From assembly GCF_016785185.1 (NCBI RefSeq), contig NZ_JAEKDY010000098.1: a DNA stretch of 13,278 nt; one strand, 5' to 3'. Positions 7,665 to 13,278 of this stretch are shown here, one piece after another. The number at the start of each line of letters is the position of its first letter. The stretch's first letter is position 1. Position numbers and translations under genes: made by a program. The stretch is from Heyndrickxia sporothermodurans. Lineage in GTDB: Bacteria; Bacillota; Bacilli; Bacillales; Bacillaceae_C. The notes under the pieces are model-generated. The model saw only the letters and a list, made by a program, of their open reading frames with translations, was not told the origin of the DNA and made no database searches.

Positions 7665-7700
7665 ACAAAAAACCACAGAGGGATGTAAACCTCTGTGGTC
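7665..7700 (-). terminator. kimA riboswitch expression-platform terminator
   Basis: On the minus strand CCACAGAG pairs with CTCTGTGG around a loop of about 10 bases, followed by TTTTTTG. It lies directly after the cyclic-di-AMP aptamer and 130 bases ahead of the kimA start. The stretch between (7533-7664) holds only the kimA ribosome binding site; I see no other element there. Confidence 0.9.
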
Positions 7701-7862
7701 GAACATGCGATCACAAAATACACTCCTCTCCCAGAACGCTTACGAGGTTAGCTGTCGGATTCGGGTATGAGAGTAACCCTACCTTCAAAAAAGGATTCAC
7801 CCCAAGTGGCAATACTGGCCACAAAAGTGGTTCCCCCGCTTCTTACGAATTAAGCGATAAAA
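7700..7862 (-). promoter_or_regulatory. Cyclic-di-AMP riboswitch (ydaO/yuaA class)
   Basis: Read on the minus strand, the leader has the class's conserved blocks: CGCTTAATTCG, AGCGGGGGAACC, GGGGTGAATCC, AAGGTAGGG, ACCCGAATCCGACAGC and TAACCTCGTAAGCG. These match the B. subtilis ydaO leader closely in order and spacing. Ligand binding is expected to favour the terminator at 7665-7700 and reduce kimA expression when cyclic di-AMP and K+ are high. The downstream gene being KimA supports the assignment strongly. I have not folded it computationally, so the pseudoknotted double-site architecture is inferred from the class. Confidence 0.95.
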
Positions 7863-7870
7863 GATATAAA

Positions 7871-7900
7871 ATTATCATATTGAAATATTACTCCCGTCAA
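7871..7900 (-). promoter_or_regulatory. Promoter of the kimA riboswitch transcript
   Basis: On the minus strand TTGACG (7895-7900) and GATAAT (7871-7876) are 18 bases apart. The transcript would start about 7 bases downstream, at the edge of the aptamer. It is divergent from the tatA promoter, and the 124 bases between the two promoters are AT-rich with nothing else I recognise. Confidence 0.7.
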
Positions 7901-8024
7901 AATCAGTTGTAAAGAAGAATTTTTTTAAAAATTTTAGACGGAAAATTTCTTAGCTTTTTACTATTTTTTCTATTCAAAACAACATGGAGAAAGCAATGTT
8001 CACCATACGTCCATTTTTTGTTGC

Positions 8025-8053
8025 TTGAAAATTAAAGTATTTAGGATTAAAAT
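8025..8053 (+). promoter_or_regulatory. Probable sigma-A promoter of tatA
   Basis: TTGAAA (8025-8030) and TAAAAT (8048-8053) are separated by 17 bases and lie about 60 bases upstream of the tatA ATG. Confidence 0.6.
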
Positions 8054-8074
8054 AGCCCTAGAACTTATTGTGAT

Positions 8075-8098
8075 TGTAATTATGAATGATTAATTACA
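8075..8098 (+). repeat. Perfect palindrome in the tatA 5' UTR
   Basis: TGTAATTA (8075-8082) and TAATTACA (8091-8098) are exact inverted repeats with an 8-base spacer, between the predicted tatA promoter and its ribosome binding site. It could be an operator, or an AT-only RNA hairpin next to the Shine-Dalgarno sequence. It is too long between arms for a TnrA box. Confidence 0.5.
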
Positions 8099-8114
8099 TT
8101 TAGGAGATGAAATA

Positions 8115-8282
8115 ATGGGTAACTTAGGATTCGGAGAAATTCTGTTAATTGTTGTTGTTGCTCTGTTAATTTTCGGACCATCTAAATTGCCAAAGCTAGG
8201 AAAAGCTGCTGGTGAAACATTAAGAGAATTTAAAAAGGGTATGAGAGGAATTATGGAAGACGATCCAAGCGAAAAGAAATAA
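8115..8282 (+). CDS. tatA: Sec-independent protein translocase TatA
   Basis: This 55-residue protein has the complete TatA/E layout. A short N-terminus with GFGEILLI leads into one membrane helix (about 6-20). The hinge FGPSKLP follows (20-26), then an amphipathic helix starting LGKAAGETLREFKKG (28-42) and a short acidic/basic tail. TatA assembles into the pore-forming part of the twin-arginine export pathway, which moves folded proteins across the membrane with TatC. AGGAG lies 8 bases before the ATG. No tatC is adjacent and a terminator follows at once, so this is an orphan tatA, like tatAc of B. subtilis. A tatC elsewhere in the genome is expected. The family call is firm; which tatC it serves is unknown. 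Confidence 0.93.
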   Translation: MGNLGFGEILLIVVVALLIFGPSKLPKLGKAAGETLREFKKGMRGIMEDDPSEKK

Positions 8283-8315
8283 TTCCGGCGATCATTTCTT
8301 CATACTCCATTCGTT

Positions 8316-8352
8316 AACCACAGGGAAACTACCTGTGGTTTTTTACTTTTTT
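8316..8352 (+). terminator. tatA terminator
   Basis: AACCACAGG (8316-8324) pairs perfectly with CCTGTGGTT (8332-8340) around a 7-base loop, followed by TTTTACTTTTTTT. It separates tatA from the downstream membrane-protein gene. Confidence 0.92.
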
Positions 8353-8423
8353 TATTTATAGTGAAATATTTCTTTTATATGAGAGGGAAATTGATTATTA
8401 TAGTAGAAAAGCAGGTAATAGGG

Positions 8424-9497
8424 GTGTTTAAAATAAAAAAGAAGTTTTTGAATATTGGAATTGGGATGATTATCGTTCTGGTTATCATTTGGCTATTAAA
8501 TCAAGTTAGTTTTGTATTTACCCCGTTAGTTATTTTTATCCAAACTTTGTTTATTCCTTTTCTCATTTCGGGGATTTTATATTATTTGGCAAGACCAGTT
8601 GTGAGGCTGTTAGAAGGATGGAAAGTTCCAAGAAAACTTGCGATTATGCTCATATTTGTTGCGCTAATTGGGATTGTTGTTACGGTTGTTGAATTAGTCG
8701 GTCCATTATTACAAGATCAATTTAAACGTTTAATAGATAATGTACCAGATATGGTAAAGGCAGCGCAGGACGCATTAAATTATTGGCAAAAAAATCAGGA
8801 ATACATTCCTCAATTTGCAAAGGACATTATTGCCAGTGTAACGACTAAATTACAAACGAACGCTTTATCAACGGGTGCAGTTGTCGCAAAGGTTCTAAGT
8901 AACGTATTCGGTTTCCTTTTCTCACTCGTCATTGTTCCGTTCATTTTGTTCTATATGTTAAGTGATCGTGATAAATTCGTGCCGAATGTGACTCGCTTTT
9001 TTCCAAAGTCGAAAGAAAAGGAAATTCGTTCTGTTTTACACGATATGGATAAGGCATTGGGCGGTTATATTCAAGGACAATTAATTGTGAGCTCTGTTGT
9101 AGGGATTCTCTTATTAATTGGCTATTTAATTATTGGATTGGATTATGCGTTGATTCTTGCATTATTTGGAATGGCGACGAATGTTATTCCGTTTCTCGGT
9201 CCATTTATTGCGGCAACACCAGCAGTTATTGTCGCTTTCTTCCAAAATCCGATTATGGCAGTTTACGTTATTATAGTAATGTTTGTTGCCCAACAAATTG
9301 AAAGCAATCTCGTTTCACCGCAAGTAATGGGAAAAACGTTGAATGTCCATCCACTAACGATTATATTGCTTATTTTAGTAGGGGGAAATCTTGCAGGGGT
9401 ATTAGGAATGATTTTGATTATTCCAACATACGCTGTGTTAAAAGTTGTTGTTTTACATATTTATCAATTAATTCGCTTAAGAAAAATAGAAGAATAA
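8424..9497 (+). CDS. AI-2E family transporter (TqsA/YueF-like)
   Basis: From a GTG at 8424 the protein has 357 residues. It belongs to the AI-2E transporter family (formerly UPF0118), which includes B. subtilis YueF, YtvI and YrrI. It has a pair of N-terminal hydrophobic helices, a polar extracytoplasmic-like stretch (about 95-160), and a C-terminal membrane block. That block contains the family signatures GGYIQGQL, FLGPFIAATPA and QQIESNLVSPQVMGKTLNVHPL. Members have been linked to autoinducer-2 export and to Na+/H+ antiport, so substrate cannot be inferred. The start is uncertain. In-frame GTG at 8361 and ATG at 8379 have no ribosome binding site and add a sequence atypical of the family; the 8424 GTG has only a weak AGG 8 bases upstream. 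Convergent to the 3D-domain gene. Confidence 0.88.
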   Translation: MFKIKKKFLNIGIGMIIVLVIIWLLNQVSFVFTPLVIFIQTLFIPFLISGILYYLARPVVRLLEGWKVPRKLAIMLIFVALIGIVVTVVELVGPLLQDQFKRLIDNVPDMVKAAQDALNYWQKNQEYIPQFAKDIIASVTTKLQTNALSTGAVVAKVLSNVFGFLFSLVIVPFILFYMLSDRDKFVPNVTRFFPKSKEKEIRSVLHDMDKALGGYIQGQLIVSSVVGILLLIGYLIIGLDYALILALFGMATNVIPFLGPFIAATPAVIVAFFQNPIMAVYVIIVMFVAQQIESNLVSPQVMGKTLNVHPLTIILLILVGGNLAGVLGMILIIPTYAVLKVVVLHIYQLIRLRKIEE

Positions 9498-9498
9498 T

Positions 9499-9543
9499 AA
9501 AGAAAGAGCGGTCCCACTATAAGGGAAACGCTCTTTCTTTTAG
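9499..9543. terminator. Bidirectional terminator between convergent genes
   Basis: AAAGAAAGAGCG (9499-9510) pairs perfectly with CGCTCTTTCTTT (9529-9540), with an inner loop that can extend the stem (TCCC/GGGA). An A-run and T-run on opposite sides let it serve both transcripts. Confidence 0.92.
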
Positions 9544-9545
9544 TA

Positions 9546-10694
9546 TTAATTTAAGATAATGATTTTTACGGTTTTCCGTCCCCAAGCTTTGGCTTCTTTG
9601 CTAGAGGGTTTGAGTACATCAATTCTATGTCCAATGATGGCACTTCCCGTATCGCCCGCGATCGCAACACCATAACCTTCAACCCAAACTTTTTTGCCAA
9701 GAGGAATAACTGAAGGATCGACTGCAATTAATTTCATATTAGGATTTTCCTTAATGTTATAACCTGATGCAGTAATATTTCCTTTCGTATCTTCATGGCT
9801 ATAAGCAGTTGCTGTTACGTATAGCTCTTTCCCTTTTTCGGGCTTGTCATTATTTCTTCTTTGGGGAGTAGGTGTACTCGAACTTGAACTTGAACTTGTT
9901 TGTTTAGTAATACTCACTACTCTTTTCTTAGCTGCTTCCTGCTCTTTTTTAATCGTGTTTTGAATAGTAGTTATCTGTGATTGAAGCGACTCATTATTTT
10001 TCTTAGATTGTTTTATATCTTTTTCAATTGAAGCATACTTAGATTGAAGATTTGTTATAGAATCCTGTTTTTCTTGTAAACTATTTTCTAGTTTTATCTG
10101 AGCAGAAGCTAATGCTTCCTGATCCTTTTTTAAATCCGCTTCTTTTTTGGCAATTTCTTTTTTATCTTTTTCAATTTGATCGAGATCATCTTGTTGTTGT
10201 TCCAATATTTGATTATCAGCCTTTAATAAAACGGCTACGGCGCTTACTCGATCAAGAAAGTCACCGATACTTTCAGAATTTAATAATGTATCAATAATGA
10301 TATTCGTACGATCATTTTCCTGTAAAGCAACGAGTCGTTTTTTAATAACAACCTCTCTTGCCAGTACTTGATCTTCCAATTTCACTATTTCCTCTTTTTT
10401 CTTTTCAATCTCTTCATTTGTTTCCTTTATTTTACCTTCTAAACTACTTAACTCTTTTTTATTTGTAGTAATCTCTGATTGTAATGATTGCCATTGTTGC
10501 TGTAAAGTAGTCAGTTCCGTGCCTAAGGCTTCTTTTTCCTTTTCCTTTTCTTGGACGGCTTTCTTATTTTGTTGCATTTGTTTTTTTACATTATGCAAGC
10601 TTTCTTGACTTGTTTCTGCTTGGGCTTTTATTGTCATTGGAATAAAAATAACGCTCATCATAAGTATGACAATGGCTCGCCTAATTTTTTGCAT
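9546..10694 (-). CDS. Secreted coiled-coil/3D-domain cell-wall protein
   Basis: This 382-residue protein starts with a Sec signal peptide (basic MQKIRR, hydrophobic core 7-22, likely cleavage after AQA at 26). Residues 30-265 form a long Gln/Lys/Glu-rich coiled coil of the PcsB/CwlO N-terminal kind, including a segment like SESIGDFLDRVSAV typical of that domain. A Ser-rich linker (266-278) leads to a C-terminal 3D domain (about 290-382) with its three conserved aspartates at D326 (AVDP), D348 (AGDTG) and D359 (HRIDV). The 3D domain resembles the MltA/RpfB catalytic fold and occurs in B. subtilis YocH and YabE, so a muralytic or wall-remodelling role is likely. The ATG at 10694 follows AAAGGGG by 8 bases. 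No clear promoter was found. Shares the terminator at 9499-9543. Confidence 0.9.
   Translation of the reverse strand: MQKIRRAIVILMMSVIFIPMTIKAQAETSQESLHNVKKQMQQNKKAVQEKEKEKEALGTELTTLQQQWQSLQSEITTNKKELSSLEGKIKETNEEIEKKKEEIVKLEDQVLAREVVIKKRLVALQENDRTNIIIDTLLNSESIGDFLDRVSAVAVLLKADNQILEQQQDDLDQIEKDKKEIAKKEADLKKDQEALASAQIKLENSLQEKQDSITNLQSKYASIEKDIKQSKKNNESLQSQITTIQNTIKKEQEAAKKRVVSITKQTSSSSSSSTPTPQRRNNDKPEKGKELYVTATAYSHEDTKGNITASGYNIKENPNMKLIAVDPSVIPLGKKVWVEGYGVAIAGDTGSAIIGHRIDVLKPSSKEAKAWGRKTVKIIILN
9880..9897 (-). repeat. Hexanucleotide tandem repeat in the Ser linker
   Basis: Three exact copies of GAACTT (plus strand) encode Ser-Ser units of the linker. Slippage would change linker length in frame without breaking the protein. 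Confidence 0.7.
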
Positions 10695-10870
10695 AATACA
10701 ACCCCTTTCTGCTGTATATATAGTTATAACATAAAAAGTAGTATAGAAGATTACAAAACTATTAAATCGTTAATCGGATCAAAATTGTCGTAAGTAAAGC
10801 TATTTAAAAATAATAGAAAAAATTTTTTACCATAAAGAAGGGATTTTAGAGAATTAAGTCGAATATTAGA

Positions 10871-10900
10871 TTATTATGGGTATTTAGAAGATTGTATAAA
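10871..10900 (+). promoter_or_regulatory. Possible promoter of the glnQHM operon
   Basis: A good -10 (TATAAA, 10895-10900, preceded by TTG) has only a weak -35 (TTATTA, 10871-10876, 18-base spacer), so an activator may be needed. I looked for a TnrA-type TGTNA/TNACA box in 10700-10968 and found none. The rest of this 274-base gap is AT-rich with no credible gene. Confidence 0.35.
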
Positions 10901-10921
10901 ATAGATGAAACTAACATAGTT

Positions 10922-10955
10922 TAGGGAGAAGAAGGTTCCCTATTTCTTAATTTAT
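10922..10955 (+). terminator. Weak hairpin in the glnQ leader, possible attenuator
   Basis: TAGGGA (10922-10927) pairs with TCCCTA (10937-10942) over a 9-base loop and is followed by TTTCTTAATTTATT. The stem has only 6 bp, so it is a weak terminator at best, but it sits between the likely promoter and glnQ. Confidence 0.35.
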
Positions 10956-10968
10956 TGGGGGGGTTCGA

Positions 10969-11697
10969 TTGATAACATTTCGAAATGTTAATAAGCATTA
11001 TGGGTCATTTCATGTTTTAAAAGATATTAATCTTGAAGTCAATCAAGGTGAAGTAGTGGTTGTCATTGGTCCATCTGGATCAGGGAAAAGCACGATGCTA
11101 CGCTGCATTAACCGACTGGAAACAATTTCAGACGGCGAGCTCATCGTAAGTGGGATTAAAGTAAATGACAAGCAAACCGATATAAATAAATTACGCCGAA
11201 ATATAGGGATGGTATTTCAACATTTTAATCTATATCCTCATAAGACTGTTTTACAAAATATCACTTTAGCCCCTATAAAAGTCCTCGGCGAAGATAAGAA
11301 AAAGGCTGAAGAAACAGCTATGTATTATTTAGAAAAGGTAGGAATCCCTGATAAAGCAAATTCCTATCCTTCTCAATTATCAGGTGGTCAGCAACAAAGG
11401 GTAGCAATTGCTAGAGGATTGGCAATGAAACCACAAGTAATGTTGTTCGATGAGCCAACTTCAGCATTAGATCCGGAAATGATTGGGGAAGTGCTTGAAG
11501 TAATGAAATCCTTAGCACAGGAGGGGATGACAATGGTTGTAGTCACACATGAAATGGGATTTGCTAAAGAAGTGGCCAATCGTGTCGTTTTCATGGATGA
11601 AGGGCGAATTGTGGAGGAAGGCAAGCCAGCTGACTTTTTTGCCAATCCACAAGCTGAACGAGCTCAGCTCTTTTTAAAACGTGTGTTAAATCATTAA
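10969..11697 (+). CDS. glnQ: Amino-acid (glutamine-type) ABC transporter ATPase
   Basis: This 242-residue ABC ATPase drives uptake of polar amino acids together with GlnH and GlnM encoded next. All motifs are intact: Walker A GPSGSGKS (34-41), Q-loop Q84, signature LSGGQ (137-141), Walker B VMLFDE (157-162) and the switch histidine H194. The region MLRCINRLE and the DEPTSALDPEMIGEVLEVMK stretch place it in the polar amino-acid (PAAT/HisP-GlnQ) group. The start is TTG at 10969. The family begins at this point (MITFRNV), and a run of seven G lies 5 bases upstream in place of a standard Shine-Dalgarno sequence, so initiation may be moderate. It is 21 bases ahead of glnH, in the same operon. Glutamine is the best guess by resemblance to B. 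subtilis GlnQH, not proven. Confidence 0.94.
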   Translation: MITFRNVNKHYGSFHVLKDINLEVNQGEVVVVIGPSGSGKSTMLRCINRLETISDGELIVSGIKVNDKQTDINKLRRNIGMVFQHFNLYPHKTVLQNITLAPIKVLGEDKKKAEETAMYYLEKVGIPDKANSYPSQLSGGQQQRVAIARGLAMKPQVMLFDEPTSALDPEMIGEVLEVMKSLAQEGMTMVVVTHEMGFAKEVANRVVFMDEGRIVEEGKPADFFANPQAERAQLFLKRVLNH

Positions 11698-11718
11698 ATA
11701 TATAAGGGGGAAAAGTAA

Positions 11719-12522
11719 ATGAAGAAAATGAAAAAGTGGTTGTTTTTGGGGGTAGTGTTTACATTAATTGCTGCATTAATGGCAGGTTGTGGAAAGTCTT
11801 CGTCAGGAGATTCGAGTAAAAGCACACTAGAAAAGATTAAAGATCGTGGGAAATTTGTTGTTGGTGTTAAATATGATACGTATTTATTTGGTTACAAAGA
11901 TCCTAAAAGTGGTGATGTAACAGGATTCGATATTGATATTGCTAAGGCGCTTGCAAAGAAAATCTTTGGTGATGAAAACAAAATAGAATTAGTTGAAATT
12001 ACGTCTAAAACTCGTATTCCTAAGCTTAAAAATGGCGATATCGATGCCATCATCGCGACAATGACCATTTCAGAGGAACGCAAAAAAGAAGTAAACTTCT
12101 CCGATGTTTATTTTGACGCTGGTCAATCATTGCTTGTGAAAAAGGGAAGCCCAATTAAAAGTGTGGAAGATTTGAAAAAAGGAACAAAAGTTTTAGCGGT
12201 TAAAGGTGCTACTTCCGGAGAGAACGTGAAAAAGGTTGCTCCTGATACTGAACTGTTAGAATTTGAAAACTATGCAGAAGCATTCACAGCATTAAAGTCC
12301 GGTAAAGGTGATGCCCTTACAACTGACAACTCTATTCTTTATGGTATGGCTGCACAAGACAGCAACTATGAAGTAGTTGGCGGTACTTTTACAGAAGAGC
12401 CTTATGGAATTGCTGTTAAAAAGGGTGATAAAGAATTCACTGATTATATCAACAAATTTTTAAAAGAACTTAAAGACAGTGGAGAATACGACAAAATTAA
12501 AGAGAAGTGGATTAAAGAATAA
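11719..12522 (+). CDS. glnH: Amino-acid ABC transporter substrate-binding lipoprotein
   Basis: This 267-residue lipoprotein has a lipobox LMAGC with the lipidated cysteine at C24, then a Ser/Gly/Lys-rich linker and an SBP family 3 domain. It captures the amino acid outside the cell and hands it to the permease. Family motifs include GFDIDIAKALAKKI, TSKTRIPKLKNGDIDAIIATMTISEER (the substrate-contacting segment) and DALTTDNSIL. The sequence strongly resembles B. subtilis GlnH as I recall it, which supports glutamine, though glutamate or related substrates are possible. The ATG at 11719 follows AAGGGGG by 8 bases. A hairpin (12531-12558) separates it from glnM and may raise the level of this subunit over the permease. 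Confidence 0.93.
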   Translation: MKKMKKWLFLGVVFTLIAALMAGCGKSSSGDSSKSTLEKIKDRGKFVVGVKYDTYLFGYKDPKSGDVTGFDIDIAKALAKKIFGDENKIELVEITSKTRIPKLKNGDIDAIIATMTISEERKKEVNFSDVYFDAGQSLLVKKGSPIKSVEDLKKGTKVLAVKGATSGENVKKVAPDTELLEFENYAEAFTALKSGKGDALTTDNSILYGMAAQDSNYEVVGGTFTEEPYGIAVKKGDKEFTDYINKFLKELKDSGEYDKIKEKWIKE

Positions 12523-12530
12523 CTTTTCTT

Positions 12531-12558
12531 AGGAGGATGGGCTGAGGCTTGTCCTCTT
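12531..12558 (+). promoter_or_regulatory. Intercistronic hairpin between glnH and glnM
   Basis: AGGAGGATGGGC (12531-12542) and GCTTGTCCTCTT (12547-12558) pair over 12 positions in RNA (8 Watson-Crick, 4 G-U) around a TGAG loop. An AT-rich tract without a true T-run follows, so it is more likely a 3'-end stabiliser or partial terminator than a full stop. Confidence 0.6.
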
Positions 12559-12594
12559 AAAATATTAGCCTTGTTTTAAAAAGGGAGGGAGATT

Positions 12595-13155
12595 ATGCTT
12601 GATTTCTCCGTATTAACTAATTATTTTGATTTGTATATGGATGGATTTCTTCAAACGATTAAAGTGAGCCTCATCGGCCTTGTTTGTAGTTTTGTATTAG
12701 GGGTAATTGTAGCAATCATGCGTATTGCCCCGTTTAAAATACTAAATTTCTTTGGTGCATGCTTTGTCGAGTTTATTAGAAATATTCCACTAATCGTTAT
12801 TTTATTTTTCTTTTATCACGGGTTGAGTTCAATATTTAATTTTAGTGGATTTGTAGCCGGAACGATTGCCCTTACAATTTATACTGCAGCCTTTATAGCA
12901 GAAGCTGTCCGTGCCGGAATTCAATCTGTTGATAAAGGACAAATGGAAGCGGCACGTTCATCGGGTCTTAATTATATCCAAACAATGAGGTACATTATTT
13001 TGCCTCAAGCAGTTAAAATTGTCATACCTCCAATAGGTAATCAATTTATAAATCTTGTTAAAAATTCATCCATACTTGGAGTAGCAGCAGGTTTAGAATT
13101 AATGTATTTTGGCGACTATATCGCACAAAAAAACTATGCCATTTTTGATACGTGA
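12595..13155 (+). pseudogene. glnM: Amino-acid ABC permease, truncated by the IS
   Basis: This HisM/GlnM-type permease reads 186 residues, then hits a TGA (13153-13155) that is the first three bases of the IS end. Family members have about 216-220, so roughly 30 residues including the last membrane helix are missing. The intact part has the N-terminal FLQTIKVSLIG start, the VEFIRNIPLIVILFF helix, and the ATPase-docking EAA loop (about 113-139, GQMEAARSSG then ILPQA). The ATG at 12595 follows GGGAGGGAG by about 5 bases. By operon order it corresponds to the first of two permeases (glnM, with glnP expected next), but either name could apply. If the insertion is real in this strain the transporter is probably inactive. 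If the IS copy is only partly present in the population, the gene may be intact in some cells. Confidence 0.88.
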
Positions 13156-13278
13156 ATGAATTTCATAATTCTTAGCCCTTGTGTATCAAGGGGTTTAAGA
13201 GATAAAAAAAGAAGTACCTCCCCAAATCTTGTATAATGGTAGTTGACCAGTAAGCCCCCATTCAAACAACGCATATAA
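13153..13278 (+). mobile_element. Insertion-sequence end, right copy (partial)
   Basis: This is the same IS end as at 2-127, here in plus orientation and running rightward out of the window. It begins TGAATGAATTTC and contains the subterminal inverted repeat at 13176-13192. A TATAAT at 13232-13237 points into the element and may be part of the transposase promoter, although no good -35 precedes it. No transposase coding is visible within 126 bases. The boundary is supported independently, because the glnM protein still matches its family up to the last codon before 13153. Confidence 0.8.

Noticed and set aside
8075..8098. TnrA or Fnr box before tatA
   Set aside because: The outer TGT/ACA spacing is 24 bases rather than the 17 of a TnrA site, and the core does not match the Fnr consensus.
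10551..10793. Plus-strand frame over the signal-peptide end of the 3D-domain gene
   Set aside because: It is antisense to a clear signal peptide and lacks a ribosome binding site. Its tail is plain AT-rich intergenic sequence.
1..13278. Composite transposon carrying cargo between two IS copies
   Set aside because: The enclosed genes are housekeeping (glyS, kimA, tatA) with native regulation, and both IS copies interrupt genes. Assembly breaks at a multicopy IS explain the ends more simply.
1..13278. Circular molecule suggested by matching ends
   Set aside because: The ends match as inverted, not direct, repeats, so they cannot be joined into a circle.
1..13278. CRISPR array, tRNA or rRNA genes, defence or toxin-antitoxin modules
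   Set aside because: No regularly spaced repeats, no cloverleaf or rRNA sequence and no matching gene pairs were seen on either strand.

Overview
The window is low-GC DNA (roughly 36% by eye) with Bacillus-type signals: GGAGG-like ribosome binding sites, sigma-A promoters, and gene products closest in my memory to Bacillus subtilis proteins (KimA, GlnQ, GlnH). It is best read as a chromosomal housekeeping segment of a Bacillaceae member. Unlike B. subtilis, it encodes a single-chain glycyl-tRNA synthetase. I cannot name the species.

Layout. Both ends (1-127 and 13153-13278) are the same insertion-sequence end in opposite orientation, each leading out of the window. Next to the left copy, on the minus strand, lies a small membrane-anchor reading frame cut by the IS, then a YceI-family gene. 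On the plus strand follows a glycine-specific T-box leader and glyS. The minus strand then carries a DUF3231 gene, a lysine-riboswitch-controlled permease (lysP) and a cyclic-di-AMP-riboswitch-controlled potassium importer (kimA). A short divergent region leads into an orphan tatA (55 aa) and an AI-2E-family membrane protein, both plus strand. A minus-strand secreted protein combining a PcsB-like coiled coil with a 3D domain comes next. The window closes with a plus-strand amino-acid ABC transporter operon, glnQ-glnH-glnM, whose permease gene is cut by the right IS copy.

How it works together. Three structured RNA leaders lie within about 7 kb, and each fits its gene. Uncharged tRNA-Gly should open glyS, lysine should shut lysP, and cyclic di-AMP should shut kimA. 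All three have a visible intrinsic terminator as expression platform. The lysine leader identifies the permease as a lysine transporter and corrects its start codon, because a longer start would fall inside the riboswitch. No terminator separates kimA from the lysine leader, so kimA read-through transcripts may also pass through it.

I found no CRISPR array, prophage, toxin-antitoxin or defence system, and no clearly new multi-gene system. The most useful items for a second look are the two IS-truncated genes, the matching inverted ends (probably assembly breaks in a multicopy IS), the glnH-glnM intercistronic hairpin, the palindrome before tatA, and the coiled-coil/3D protein.
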